Shown one piece after another: positions 52,964 to 61,137 of a stretch of DNA of 64,000 nt. Below the pieces are notes generated by a model. The model was not told the origin of the DNA. It made no database searches and worked only from the letters and a program-made list of their open reading frames with translations. Positions within the stretch are counted from its first letter, which is position 1. Every line of letters begins with the position of its first letter. The stretch comes from Streptomyces flavotricini. GTDB lineage: Bacteria > Actinomycetota > Actinomycetes > Streptomycetales > Streptomycetaceae. Location: assembly GCF_020639365.1 (NCBI RefSeq), contig NZ_JAINUL010000001.1, positions 129,337-193,336 on the forward strand. Direction: 5' to 3'. Both the position numbers and the translations under genes were made by a program.

Positions 52964-53329
52964 GTGCTGCCCTTCAACGTGACCGAGAGCGGTGTGCTGA
53001 TCATCCAACTGCGCGCCGACCTGGACATCGCCCACCGGGCCGCGGCCGCCTGGGCGATCGAGGGTTGCCTCGCCGCCCACCGGTCCGCACCCCTCATGCT
53101 GGAACTCTCGGACGCACCGCTGGGCACGTCCGCGGTGAGCACGGTCGTACGAACCCACCGCATGTGCCGCACCGCAGGCGTGCAGCTGGCCGTCGTCGCG
53201 ACGGCCGCCGAAACGCGCCGGGCGCTGGAAGCGCAGACGGGTGCCGAGGGGCTGGTCATCCAGCCCACCCGCTCCCTGGCCGCCACCGCGCTGTCGGCTG
53301 CCCCGACCCCGGTCGCCGCAGCGGCGTAG
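52964..53329 (+). CDS. STAS-like small protein, paralogue of the gene at 56217
   Basis: A 121-residue alpha/beta protein (FNVTESGVLIIQLRADLDIA, HRAAAAWAIEGCLAAHRSAP, GTSAVSTVVRTHRMCRTAGV, QLAVVATAAETRRALEA) with the strand-helix pattern of an anti-sigma factor antagonist (STAS) fold. No phospho-Ser motif is obvious. GTG 52964 is placed five bases after AAGGAG. A clear paralogue is encoded at 56217-56585; the two share GVL, HRAA, AHR and STVxRxHR at the same positions. Function unknown. Confidence 0.7.
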   Translation: MLPFNVTESGVLIIQLRADLDIAHRAAAAWAIEGCLAAHRSAPLMLELSDAPLGTSAVSTVVRTHRMCRTAGVQLAVVATAAETRRALEAQTGAEGLVIQPTRSLAATALSAAPTPVAAAA

Positions 53330-53479
53330 AGCCCACCGCGCCGACCCTGACGCCGCCCAACGGCCCCGTAGGGCCCGCAAGCGCTCGCCGCAAATCGCTG
53401 AGCCCCCAGGGGCTCAGCGATTCCGCCCGAGGACCCGGGAGGCGCCGAGGCCCAGGGCGAGCTCGAAGCCGAGGGGAAA

Positions 53480-53875
53480 GTGCCGCTGGACTTCGGCATG
53501 CTCTGGTTCAAGGGCCAGCGCATCGGCACCGGCCAGGCACCCGTCAAGCGCTACAACAGGGCCCTGCGCGACCTGATCGCCGGCGGCAAGGCCGAGCCGG
53601 GCTTCCTCGTCTCCCACGAGCTGAGCCTCGACGATGCCTCCGCGGCGTACGAGCACTTCGACAATCGCGACGACGGCTGGACCAAGGTCGTTCTCCACCC
53701 CAACGGCAGCAACGGCGGCAGCCGTCGGGCATCCGCGGCCAAGCGAGGCGGCCACAGTGCGCGCGGTTCCTCCGACCACACCGTGGAGGAGCTACGCCAA
53801 GAGGCCAAAGCCCGGGGAATCCAGGGCCGTTCACACATGAACAAGCAGCAATTGGAGCAGGCCCTCCATCATTGA
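53480..53875 (+). CDS. Truncated Zn-alcohol dehydrogenase tail fused to SAP/Rho-N-like domain
   Basis: The first 75 residues (LDFGMLWFKGQRIGTGQAPV, RDLIAGGKAEPGFLVSHELS and the end VVLHPNG) are the last segment of a glutathione-independent formaldehyde-dehydrogenase-type alcohol dehydrogenase. The catalytic and coenzyme domains are missing. A basic linker leads to HTVEELRQEAKARGIQGRSH and MNKQQLEQALHH, a Rho-N/SAP-like helical motif that binds nucleic acid in small streptomycete proteins. GTG 53480 is the only plausible start. This may be a stable fusion or a neutral junction. Ribosome site weak. Confidence 0.65.
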   Translation: MPLDFGMLWFKGQRIGTGQAPVKRYNRALRDLIAGGKAEPGFLVSHELSLDDASAAYEHFDNRDDGWTKVVLHPNGSNGGSRRASAAKRGGHSARGSSDHTVEELRQEAKARGIQGRSHMNKQQLEQALHH

Positions 53876-54099
53876 CCACTGCTTGGCTTTGTTCGTGAGC
53901 GTCCTCATGAACAAAGCCAACCGGTCTCCGCTGGAGAGCAGGCCCTGCCCGCCGTTGTCCCTTGCAGTGCTGGGACCGCTCAGCAGGTCCTTGCCCGGGT
54001 CTGCGACGCCATCGGGGTGCGCCGCCCGGCAGATCTGTCCGTTCGGGTGCAGTCGAGGCCGGGGCGGGATGGCCGCGTGAGAGCGGGTAGGCGTCGTGT

Positions 54100-54681
54100 A
54101 TGAACTCACATACCCTCGGCACCGCGCCCGCGGACCGGCAAACCTCAGCCCTCGACACTGCCTCGGAGTGGTGGCTGAAGACCCTGGACCGGTTGGAGCG
54201 GAGCACAGTGGCAGATCCCGCCATCCGAGGGCTGCAACGGGGCATTCGCTCCCTCCCCCTGGGCGGCATGCGCGATCTGCTGCGCGGCAGGCCACTGGGC
54301 CACCCCGTGCACCCCGTGCTCGTCCAGGTGCCGATCGGCTGCTGGCTGTCGGCCTCGGTACTCGACGTCGTACCCGGCGCACAGCACGCGACGACCACCC
54401 TGACCGCCGTCGGGCTGGCCGGGGTCGCCCCTGCAGCGGTGGCCGGCTGGGTGGACTGGGCCGACCTGCCGCCCGAGTCGGCCCGGGTCGGTCTGGCCCA
54501 CGCGGTCTCCAACGTGGCTGCGGTGGCCTGCTACACCGCGTCCCTGACCGCGCGGCTCCGCGGTCGCTCGGCGAAGGGGCGGCTGTGGTCCCTGGGCGGC
54601 CTGGCCGCCGTGGCCGTCAGTGGGGCGCTGGGCGGGCACGTGGCGTACCGACAGGCAGTCGGAGCGCACGCGACAACATGA
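54100..54681 (+). CDS. DUF2231 membrane protein
   Basis: A 193-residue protein with the DUF2231 core: LLRGRPLGHPVHPVLVQVPI at the start of the membrane domain, then four hydrophobic segments (GCWLSASVLDVV, LTAVGLAGVAPAAVAGWVDW, AVSNVAAVACYTASLTARL, SLGGLAAVAVSGALGGHVAY). The HPVHP motif is the family hallmark and may bind haem or metal. The N-terminal 70 residues are soluble. ATG 54100. It often precedes a Rieske protein, but none follows here. Function unknown. Confidence 0.85.
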   Translation: MNSHTLGTAPADRQTSALDTASEWWLKTLDRLERSTVADPAIRGLQRGIRSLPLGGMRDLLRGRPLGHPVHPVLVQVPIGCWLSASVLDVVPGAQHATTTLTAVGLAGVAPAAVAGWVDWADLPPESARVGLAHAVSNVAAVACYTASLTARLRGRSAKGRLWSLGGLAAVAVSGALGGHVAYRQAVGAHATT

Positions 54682-55051
54682 GGCCACCGCTGTGCACCTC
54701 CAGCCCGGCTCCCCTCGGCCCCAGCCACTCAGCCAACTTGCGCACAGGCCTGCCCGTGTCCTGGCCGAGCCGGTCTTCTGCAGGCGACGCCGCCAAGCAC
54801 GGCCCGCCGCCCCGGCAACCCGGCTCCTGGCCGCGTGCTGACCAAGACGGACTTCACCCGCACTGGCACCCGCGACCAGCAGGACCAAGACGGAGCGGTA
54901 GTGCCGTACCCGGCGTGCGGGCTCCAGCACCCCCTGACGAGCAGGGCCGCGCCGGCCGCTTCGCCCGGCGCACCTTCAGGAGAGCCCGGACGCGCGGGCG
55001 GAGCCGGAGCGCCAGCTCGGACGGCTTCATGGCCGGACTGAACCCACTCGG
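54682..55051. other. No gene seen
   Basis: Open frames are low quality; none has a ribosome site or domain. Confidence 0.4.
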
Positions 55052-55345
55052 GTGGCAGCTGTGGCGGGTGGCGTAGTCCCGCGCTGGCTTGGCCGGGCAG
55101 CGGGCACGGATGGCGCAGCCATTGCCCCTCATGTGAGGAGCGTGGTCGGCGACTTCAACGACTGGCGGCCGGGCTCCCACCAGATGCTCGAACGGCCCGA
55201 CGGCAGTCGCGCGGGCAGGGTCGCCCTGCCGGTGAACCAGCGCCACGGCTTCCGCTACCTCGCGGATGGCGGCCACTGGCGCGACGAGGACGGCGCGGAC
55301 GGCCATGACGGCCATGACGGCCGCAACAGCCTCCTGCACACCTGA
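55052..55345 (+). pseudogene. CBM48-like (isoamylase N-terminal) protein, N-terminus replaced
   Basis: The core SVVGDFNDWRPGSHQMLERP, RHGFRYLADGGHW and the final GRNSLLHT belong to small glycogen-binding (CBM48/AMPK-type) proteins of streptomycetes. The family N-terminus is missing; instead about 28 unrelated residues lead in. The acidic DGADGHDGHDGRN stretch arises from a short tandem repeat. Probably truncated at its 5' end. Confidence 0.6.
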
Positions 55346-55380
55346 CGAGCAGCCCCACCCAAGAAGGAGAACCGATCAAC

Positions 55381-55700
55381 GTGATCGGCAAGGTCGACGA
55401 GGCGACCGAGGAGGTCGGCTCCTCCTACATCGTCGTCGACACCGGCCCGTGGATCTTCGGCAAGGAGGTCCTGCTGCCCGCCGGCACCGTCGTCCGTGTC
55501 GACGTGAAGGAGAAGGAGATCCAGGTCAACCTCACCAAGGACCAGATCAAGGACTCCCCGGAGTACGACAAGGAAAGCACCGCGGCGATGTCGCGTACCG
55601 CGACCAGCTCGGCCAGTACTACGGGCGCGGCCACATCCAAGCCCCGCTGCCGGGCTGCGGCGGTCCCCACCAGGCAGGGGAGCCGCAGCCCGGCACCTGA
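55381..55700 (+). pseudogene. PRC-barrel protein, frameshifted
   Basis: The frame from GTG 55381 (ribosome site AAGGAG) reads VIGKVDEATEEVGSSYIVVD, TGPWIFGKEVLLPAGTVVRV and KEKEIQVNLTKDQIKDSPEY, the PRC-barrel half. At about 55580 a one-base shift is needed to reach DVAYRDQLGQYYGRGH, the expected C-terminal tail, which lies in another frame. The N-terminal 20-25 residues of the family are also missing. Two defects, so the gene is broken. Confidence 0.7.
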
Positions 55701-56216
55701 CTGGTCGCCTGCCCACTGGGCGGCCAGGGAGCCGCGTGGCTGGCTCACAGAGCGAGCCGTGCGCGAACTGGAGAACGCCCGGGACATGAACCTCACCGAT
55801 CCCGACTTCGTGGAGAGTGGCGTGGCGCCGGCCCCGGGGTATGGGACCCGTCCGCTGAGGAGCTGAGCGACTCACGAAGCTCTGGCCTGCAGACGGCTTC
55901 GGGGCAGCGCGATTGTCGATCGGGGTCATCCCATGCCCGGAACCGCGCCGCCATGCATCAAGCCAGCGGGCGCAGCGCACACGGGACCTCGCGGATTTCG
56001 GTGCCGGATGGCTGCCCCGCGCCGGGTGGACCATGCCACCGCATCCCAACGGGGCCGGCTGACGTGCGGCGTGCTGATGTGGACGGCCGTCCCACGGAAC
56101 GCAGCCGGCCGTAGTCGTACGCGGCGTGGCCTACGCGCCAGAAATGGGCCGGGGCGGGAAACTGTCGGCACGGCCACCTCGTCTTCTCGTCTTCTCGTCT
56201 GGATGAAGGACCCGCC
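55701..56216. other. No firm gene; leader of the STAS-like gene
   Basis: The continued frame after the PRC-barrel fragment (RGWLTERAVRELENARDMNL) is slightly gene-like but unassigned. At 56178-56200 an 8-base unit (TCGTCTTC) repeats in tandem. It lies 17 bases before the next start codon and could act on expression by slippage. Confidence 0.35.
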
Positions 56217-56585
56217 ATGCTGCTGACTCACACCCTCGATGGAGGCGTGCTCGTCGTCCGGCTCGCCCCTGCCCTGGCCGTACGCCACCGCGCGGCCGTG
56301 ACGCTGGCTGTGGAGAAACTCCTGCAGGCTCATCGGCCGGCCCATCTCGTCATGGCCGCCGAGGGAGTGTGGACACCAGCTGTCTTCAGTACGGTTCTGC
56401 GGGCCCATCGAACAGCGCAGGAGCACCGCGTCGGCTTCTTTGTGGCGACGCCTTCATCGAGTGCTGCTGACCAGCTGGCCGCCAATACCTCCGGTCCGGT
56501 CCGGGTCTACCCCTCGCTGACTCAGGCGGTTCGGGCGGCACGGACCCAGTCTGCCGCGCCGACGGAACCCGGGCTACGGCCGTGA
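56217..56585 (+). CDS. STAS-like small protein, paralogue of the gene at 52964
   Basis: A 122-residue alpha/beta protein (HTLDGGVLVVRLAPALAVRH, AVTLAVEKLLQAHRPAHLVM, FSTVLRAHRTAQEHRVGFF) clearly related to the 52964 protein, with the same strand-helix spacing. ATG 56217 follows GAAGGA. The stop overlaps the GTG of the isochorismatase gene as GTGA, so the two are coupled. Function unknown; a STAS-like protein-interaction role is inferred. Confidence 0.7.
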   Translation: MLLTHTLDGGVLVVRLAPALAVRHRAAVTLAVEKLLQAHRPAHLVMAAEGVWTPAVFSTVLRAHRTAQEHRVGFFVATPSSSAADQLAANTSGPVRVYPSLTQAVRAARTQSAAPTEPGLRP

Positions 56586-57196
56586 GCGGCGGTCATGTTC
56601 CCGGCAGCCGTCCGTCGGGCCGCGCGGCGGGAGGCGGCGATGCGGGTCGCACAGCGCTCATCGTGATCGACATGCTCAACGCCTACGAGCACGAGGACGC
56701 CGACGTGCTCGTGTCATCCGTCCGCGAAGCCCTTCCGGGCGTCGGTGCGCTGCTCCGGCGGGCCAGGGACGCCGGTGCGCCGGTCGTGTACGTGAATGAC
56801 AACTTCGGCCGCTGGCGCTCCCACCACGGCGAGATCCTCGAAGCCGCCCTGGCCGGCCCTCACTGCGACCTTGTGGAGCCGATCGCGCCGGACGAGGAAT
56901 CCCTGTTCGTCGTCAAGGCGCGGCACTCGGTCTTCTACGAAACGCCCCTGGCCTATCTGCTGGGCCAGCTCGAGGTGGAGCGGGTGGTGCTGTGCGGGCA
57001 GGTGACCGAGCAGTGCGTGCTCTACTCGGCTCTGGACGCCCACATCCGGCATCTCGAGGTCGTCGTGGCCCTCGACGCCGTCGCCCACATCGACGCCGGT
57101 CTCGCAGAAGCGGCCCTGCGCATGATGGAACGCAACATGTCGGCCGAACTCCGCCCCAGCGGCGAGATCACCTTCGAGGGAGCCCCTTCAGGCTGA
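56582..57196 (+). CDS. Isochorismatase-family cysteine hydrolase
   Basis: A 204-residue hydrolase. The catalytic triad of the family is visible: Asp in ALIVIDMLNAYEHED, Lys in LFVVKARHSVFYETPLAYLL and Cys in LCGQVTEQCVLYSALDAH. Members cleave amide or vinyl-ether substrates (nicotinamide, isochorismate, carbamates) in the cytosol. GTG 56582 is coupled to the STAS-like gene by a 4-base overlap. The first 20 residues are Gly/Arg-rich and disordered. The substrate is unknown. Confidence 0.9.
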   Translation: MSGGHVPGSRPSGRAAGGGDAGRTALIVIDMLNAYEHEDADVLVSSVREALPGVGALLRRARDAGAPVVYVNDNFGRWRSHHGEILEAALAGPHCDLVEPIAPDEESLFVVKARHSVFYETPLAYLLGQLEVERVVLCGQVTEQCVLYSALDAHIRHLEVVVALDAVAHIDAGLAEAALRMMERNMSAELRPSGEITFEGAPSG

Positions 57197-57209
57197 CGGT
57201 GGCTCGGAG

Positions 57210-57447
57210 AGCGTCGTCCGGTCCGGGCCACCGCTTCGACTGGGCTGACGCCGCAGAGGGCTGCGAACGAGGCCTCGCCGCGCAGACGCTCGCGGTCGTC
57301 ACCCGCCGCAGTCACCCGGATCTGGGCCATGACCTGCTCGAATGCGGGTGCGTTACCGGCTTGGCCAGGCGTGATCGCGAATACGAGGGGCCTGCAGCGG
57401 CCGTCCGCGGCGAGGTGGATCTCCGTGGTCAGTCCGCCGCGGATCGT
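57210..57447 (-). pseudogene. Chimeric transposase scrap: IS5 piece joined to IS110 piece
   Basis: One unbroken minus frame reads GGLTTEIHLAADGRCRPLVF, AITPGQAGNAPAFEQVM (IS5/DDE-type middle) and then, without stop, AAGDDRERLRGEASFAALCG, VSPVEA (IS110-type end). Two unrelated families have been joined in frame by deletion or recombination. Homologous parts are too short to be active. It overlaps the 3' end of the adjacent hypothetical gene. Confidence 0.65.
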
Positions 57448-58063
57448 CCAAGGAGCTCACCAGCGGGTCCCAGCCGCCCGGGGTCAGCGGGTCCAGAGCG
57501 GGGTTCGCGACGAGCCAGGCCCGGTAAGACGCCCTGACGTACTCGCGAGGAGCTGACACATGCCCCGCATGCGGCGGGGCCACGCTCTCGTCATCGAGCG
57601 CCAGGAGCGCCACCGCGGTGAACTCCGCGTCCGCCTCGTCGGCCGGCATCCCGCTCAGCAGCGCCACCCGGTCAGCGACCACCGCACGATGCAGCCGATA
57701 GGACCGCTCCTCCTCGACCGCGGCGCCACCCTGCTGCGCAAGCACCGTCACCCGGGTCGACCAGCGCAGCATGTGATCGACCACCGCAAGCAGCTCGTAC
57801 GGGGACGACGCGTACACGCCACCGGGCGGATCGGTAAGCGCCTCAGGCAACTCCTCACCCGGATCCTGCGCGTACAACTCTCGCACCAGAGCCGACAGCT
57901 CCCCATCAGGACGGCCCGTCAGACCCGCTCGATTCACAGCCTCGTGCGCCGCCTCCGCCGCCGCAGTCAGCAGCCTCTCGTGGCGCAGCGGATCCAGCCC
58001 GGCCTCACGCAGCCAGGCAAGACGCGCGAATGCCGTCGCGGCCTCCCGTGTCACGTCGTCCAT
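57353..58063 (-). CDS. Hypothetical protein, C-terminus probably disrupted by IS remnant
   Basis: A 236-residue helical protein starting MDDVTREAATAFARLAWLRE, with a ribosome site AAGGAG. The body (ERLLTAAAEAAHEAVNRAGL, AVVDHMLRWSTRVTVLAQ, MPADEADAEFTAVALLALDD) is well-formed. The last 25-30 residues (from about SSLDDPRRTDHGD) are read from transposase DNA in another frame, so the native C-terminus has been replaced. The family was not recognised. Confidence 0.6.
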   Translation of the reverse strand: MDDVTREAATAFARLAWLREAGLDPLRHERLLTAAAEAAHEAVNRAGLTGRPDGELSALVRELYAQDPGEELPEALTDPPGGVYASSPYELLAVVDHMLRWSTRVTVLAQQGGAAVEEERSYRLHRAVVADRVALLSGMPADEADAEFTAVALLALDDESVAPPHAGHVSAPREYVRASYRAWLVANPALDPLTPGGWDPLVSSLDDPRRTDHGDPPRRGRPLQAPRIRDHAWPSR

Positions 58064-58134
58064 CCGAGGGTGCTCTCCTTCGAAGTCAAGACCGGCCCGA
58101 CGATCGCGCGGTCGCAACGGCACGGCCGAAAGGA

Positions 58135-58491
58135 TCAGCCCAGCCCTGAAGGCCGGTCACGGTCGAGCGCCGGGGCCGGCCCCAGGTCGAACTCACAGAT
58201 CTCCATCCCGCCGAACGAAGTACGGTCCTGGTCGAATTGAAGCCACACGCGGGGCGCCTCGTCGTCGAGATGAATCCAGGTGCTGTCGGCGCGGTCGGCC
58301 ACAGCCGTTCGAAGGTAACTACAGGTCGGGCTGCACCCGCACCACCCGTGGAAGCGCAACCCCATCACGACCTGGGCCAGGGCGTACTCACCCTCGGAGA
58401 CCAGCGCCGCATCGAGGAACGACACCAGCGCGGGATAGACGTCCGCAAGCAGCGGCGGCTCGGTCTCGGTCTCGGTCTCGGTCTCGGACAC
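58135..58491 (-). CDS. Hypothetical protein with Glu-Thr repeat at N-terminus
   Basis: A 118-residue protein. GTG 58491 starts VSETETETETEPPLLADVYP; the Thr-Glu run is encoded by four GGTCTC-type units (58460-58487). The rest (ALVSFLDAALVSEGEYALAQ, GWCGCSPTCSYLRTAV, STWIHLDDEAPRVWLQFDQD) has a Cys-x-Cys-x3-Cys cluster. Not recognised. It lies 71 bases downstream of the preceding gene on the same strand. Confidence 0.55.
   Translation of the reverse strand: MSETETETETEPPLLADVYPALVSFLDAALVSEGEYALAQVVMGLRFHGWCGCSPTCSYLRTAVADRADSTWIHLDDEAPRVWLQFDQDRTSFGGMEICEFDLGPAPALDRDRPSGLG
58460..58487. repeat. Tandem hexamer CGGTCT at start of the 58135 gene
   Basis: Four six-base units inside the coding start; unit number changes would keep the frame. 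Confidence 0.7.
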
Positions 58492-58688
58492 ACCGTCAAG
58501 GCTATCTGTCCCCGGCACGCCCCGGTGTCGGCAGCCGGAGCAGCAGCAGCGGGCACCGCGTGCGGGTTCGGGGCGGGGGCGGGTCGGCCGTGGCCGCGGG
58601 TCCGGCCGCCGGTGCGACGGCGGCCTGCCCAGCGCTGCTGCGAGACGAAGAAGGGTCGGGTGCGAAGGCCGGGCCCCAGGGTGGTCGT

Positions 58689-58976
58689 TCAGTAGACCAG
58701 GACGTGTGTGATGACGACCTGCGGTGGATCTTCCTCGCGGCTGATGACGTACTCGGCGATCCCGAGCTCGCCCTCGACCCCGAGCGCCAGGCGGCGTTGC
58801 TGTGGGCGCTGCGGTGCAGCTGTGCTGCCCGCAACCATGCCGCCGGTTTCGCCGATGGTGACCATCGCGGCCACGATCGCACCGACGACCTCCGGCGGCA
58901 GCGACGGGGCCAGCATCAGCTGGGCGACGTTCTCGGACAGCACGCACGGCAAGCCTTCGTCGTACGGCTCACTCAA
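58689..58976 (-). CDS. Small protein of an overlapping pair, possible toxin
   Basis: A 95-residue protein. It begins (TTG 58976) LSEPYDEGLPCVLSENVAQL and contains EVVGAIVAAMVTIGETGG. It ends RRLALGVEGELGIAEYVISR and QVVITHVLVY, a strand-rich finish resembling RelE/ParE-like toxins. Its start overlaps the stop of the upstream gene by eight bases, so translation is coupled. No signal or membrane segment. The toxin assignment is inference from layout and C-terminal strands only. Confidence 0.5.
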   Translation of the reverse strand: MSEPYDEGLPCVLSENVAQLMLAPSLPPEVVGAIVAAMVTIGETGGMVAGSTAAPQRPQQRRLALGVEGELGIAEYVISREEDPPQVVITHVLVY

Positions 58977-59259
58977 CGGGCAGCCCCGCCGCCCGGCGCC
59001 GCGCCAGCAGGTCACCCAGCGAGAGCGTGGGTACCGTCCCGGCCAGGACCGCGTCGGCACGCGTATCGGCGTCAGGATCGGTGTCGAGCATCGCCTGACC
59101 CCACCAGCGCAAGAGCACTCCCTTGGCCTGCTCCGGGGCAGCGGCCAGAAGCTCGCGGTAGAACTCCATCCGCTGCCCACCCGACAACGCGGCCGCGATC
59201 CCCTCCGCGTTGCGCGGCACCCGCTCGCCTTCGTGCCGGTGGATCGGCTCTGCGGTCAT
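58969..59259 (-). CDS. Small protein of an overlapping pair, possible antitoxin
   Basis: A 96-residue protein (MTAEPIHRHEGERVPRNAEG, then IAAALSGGQRMEFYRELLAA, ALLRW-type helix LLRWWGQAMLDTDPDADT, SLGDLLARRRAAGLPVE). It is helical and charged. ATG 59259. Its stop TGA lies inside the first codons of the 58689 gene, as in many antitoxin-toxin operons. No classical DNA-binding motif is visible. Unknown otherwise. Confidence 0.5.
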   Translation of the reverse strand: MTAEPIHRHEGERVPRNAEGIAAALSGGQRMEFYRELLAAAPEQAKGVLLRWWGQAMLDTDPDADTRADAVLAGTVPTLSLGDLLARRRAAGLPVE

Positions 59260-59975
59260 CAAACGCCCCTTTCCCTCCCACCCGAGTCTGCCCTGCCGAC
59301 ACCCCCGCGGTCGACCGTCTGCTCGGAACGACCGCCTTCCGCTGATCCATGCAGCAGGTCGTCTGCTCATCGTCTCCGGCGGGCTCGCCGCCGGCCTGTG
59401 CCTGCCTGTGGCGTCCGCGAAGGCGACGGCTCCTGCCCCTGACGACCGTGGTGCCTACCCGGCGGCTACCTGCCCCTCCTCGGCCAGGCGCAGACGTACA
59501 GCGGGCCGGGTCGGCCAGGGCCGTCCCGAACACGGCCTCCAGCAGCTTCCTCCCCCATGACTGCGGCAGACTCCAGGAGGACCGTGGTCACCCCGCCGTG
59601 GTGCCTGTAGTCGACGTCCACGGAGGCGACCGGGGCCAGCCAGCCGAGCCGGCCGGCGATCTGGTCAAGTTGGTGCGGCGGAGGCCAAGCGGGCGTGCGG
59701 CCTGGTCCGGGCCGGGGGGGACATGCCGGTCGAGGAGGGCCGGCAGATCTCGGCGGCAGCCGAGGGCGGCCACCTGGTCCGGGTGGCCGTCGGGAAACGC
59801 GGCGTCCCCGCCGAGGCGGACCAGCAGGCCGACGCGAGCGAGGTGGCCGACCGCCACCGCGGTCACCCTCGGCCGCCGCAGCGGCAACCCGAGAAGCCGC
59901 CAGCCGTGCTACCGCTACGGCGTCGGAGCGAACTCCCTTAGGCTGTTGGAGTTACCACATGAACGAAGGACAACT
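59260..59975. other. Long stretch without a supported gene
   Basis: A plus frame near 59350-59430 reads RLLIVSGGLAAGLCLPVASA, which looks like a signal peptide with no protein behind it, probably a truncated secreted-protein gene. The rest is low-quality coding. The last bases hold the GAAGGA site of the next gene. Confidence 0.4.
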
Positions 59976-60629
59976 ATGGCCCGCCCTTACGACCCCGGAC
60001 CCAAGCAGTTCGTCTTCGCCATCGGTGACGGCAACGGCCAAAACGTATCCGTGCGGGACCCTCAGGAAGCCTACGTGGCGTTCTCTGCGTTCTTTCGGGA
60101 TCGGAACTCCGATACCTACACCATCGGTGATGAGCCGACGGGGCAGAGTCTGGTTCTCATGCCCGGCCAGGGTGTGATCGCCCGGGTCAAGGGCGCGGAC
60201 CGACCTCGATCGGAGTACCTCCGGGTCGACCGTGCCAATCGCTACCTTCCGAGCGCGATGCTGTTCTTCGAGAACGGATACGCCGGCCTCGACCACTTCG
60301 GCCAGTGGTTCTCCAACCTCGCTGACCTCGACGCGTCACCGGAGACTCGCGGCACCGCCCGCGCCGCCACGTTCACGACGGAAGCAGCGGCGATCGAAGA
60401 AGTCGCGCGGATCTGGGCAGATTCGGGCATCGTGGACCCGAGCGACCAGTACTACGTCTTCTTCGACTCGCATGATGTCGACGACGACCGAGCCGAACGA
60501 GCCGAACTGCTCGCGCTGATCGAGTTCCTCGGGATCGAACGAGTCGATGCCCCGGCCGAGGCCGCCGGCGGCGAAGTCTGGGTGCGTACAGACACACGCC
60601 TTGCCGCCGAGTGCGCACGGTGGTCGTGA
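59976..60629 (+). CDS. Hypothetical protein, 217 residues
   Basis: A well-formed acidic cytosolic protein (MARPYDPGPKQFVFAIGDGN, YVAFSAFFRDRNSDTYTIGD, AMLFFENGYAGLDHFGQWFS, DQYYVFFDSHDVDDDRAERA). The codon bias differs slightly from neighbours, with more A/T in the third position in places. ATG 59976 follows GAAGGACAACT. No family recognised. It stands alone on the plus strand, away from the toxin-like pair. Confidence 0.6.
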   Translation: MARPYDPGPKQFVFAIGDGNGQNVSVRDPQEAYVAFSAFFRDRNSDTYTIGDEPTGQSLVLMPGQGVIARVKGADRPRSEYLRVDRANRYLPSAMLFFENGYAGLDHFGQWFSNLADLDASPETRGTARAATFTTEAAAIEEVARIWADSGIVDPSDQYYVFFDSHDVDDDRAERAELLALIEFLGIERVDAPAEAAGGEVWVRTDTRLAAECARWS

Positions 60630-61137
60630 ACAGGTACGGGGTGGAGTCGCAACATCACCGTGGTGCTCGCCGCGCGCCCGAGGAAACCACGTCCAGCCGG
60701 TGCCGTTCCGGAGAGGCCCCGAGCCCATGAGAGACATCGTGTTCACTCGCAGCGGCTGGATCCCGGACGTGATCCGCGAGAACGGCGAGCTGTAGCTGAT
60801 GCTCGGCGCCGGGGCCGAGCACCCCCGCCCGGCACTTGCCTCCGATGATCGCCGTGGTGAGTGGGACGCAAGAAGTTGGGAGCGCATCAGCAAAGGGAAC
60901 GCCGGCGGCTTCGAGGGGCTCCCGCCCGGGAGAGGGTGAAATCGCCTGCGGACTTCGCGGATCCCGTCGACGTTTCGCGCTTGGACCTGCCAGGGGCTGA
61001 TGGCCAGGACCGTTGCCGTTGTCGAGGAGAAGTTGGCTCCGAGGCTACGTGCGGGTCCTGTGCGGTGCGCATGGAGCGTTCGAGTGACCCCGCCCGGTGG
61101 CGCGTCACAGCCCCGATGCGCAGGTTGTCACATCGAT
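60630..61137. other. No firm gene
   Basis: ATG 60727 opens a 22-codon frame ending at 60795 (MRDIVFTRSGWIPDVIRENG), which looks like the start of a gene cut short by a TAG. The same frame continues after it with gene-like residues (ASDDRRGEWDARSWERISKG). Probably a small pseudogene. Nothing else seen. Confidence 0.35.
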
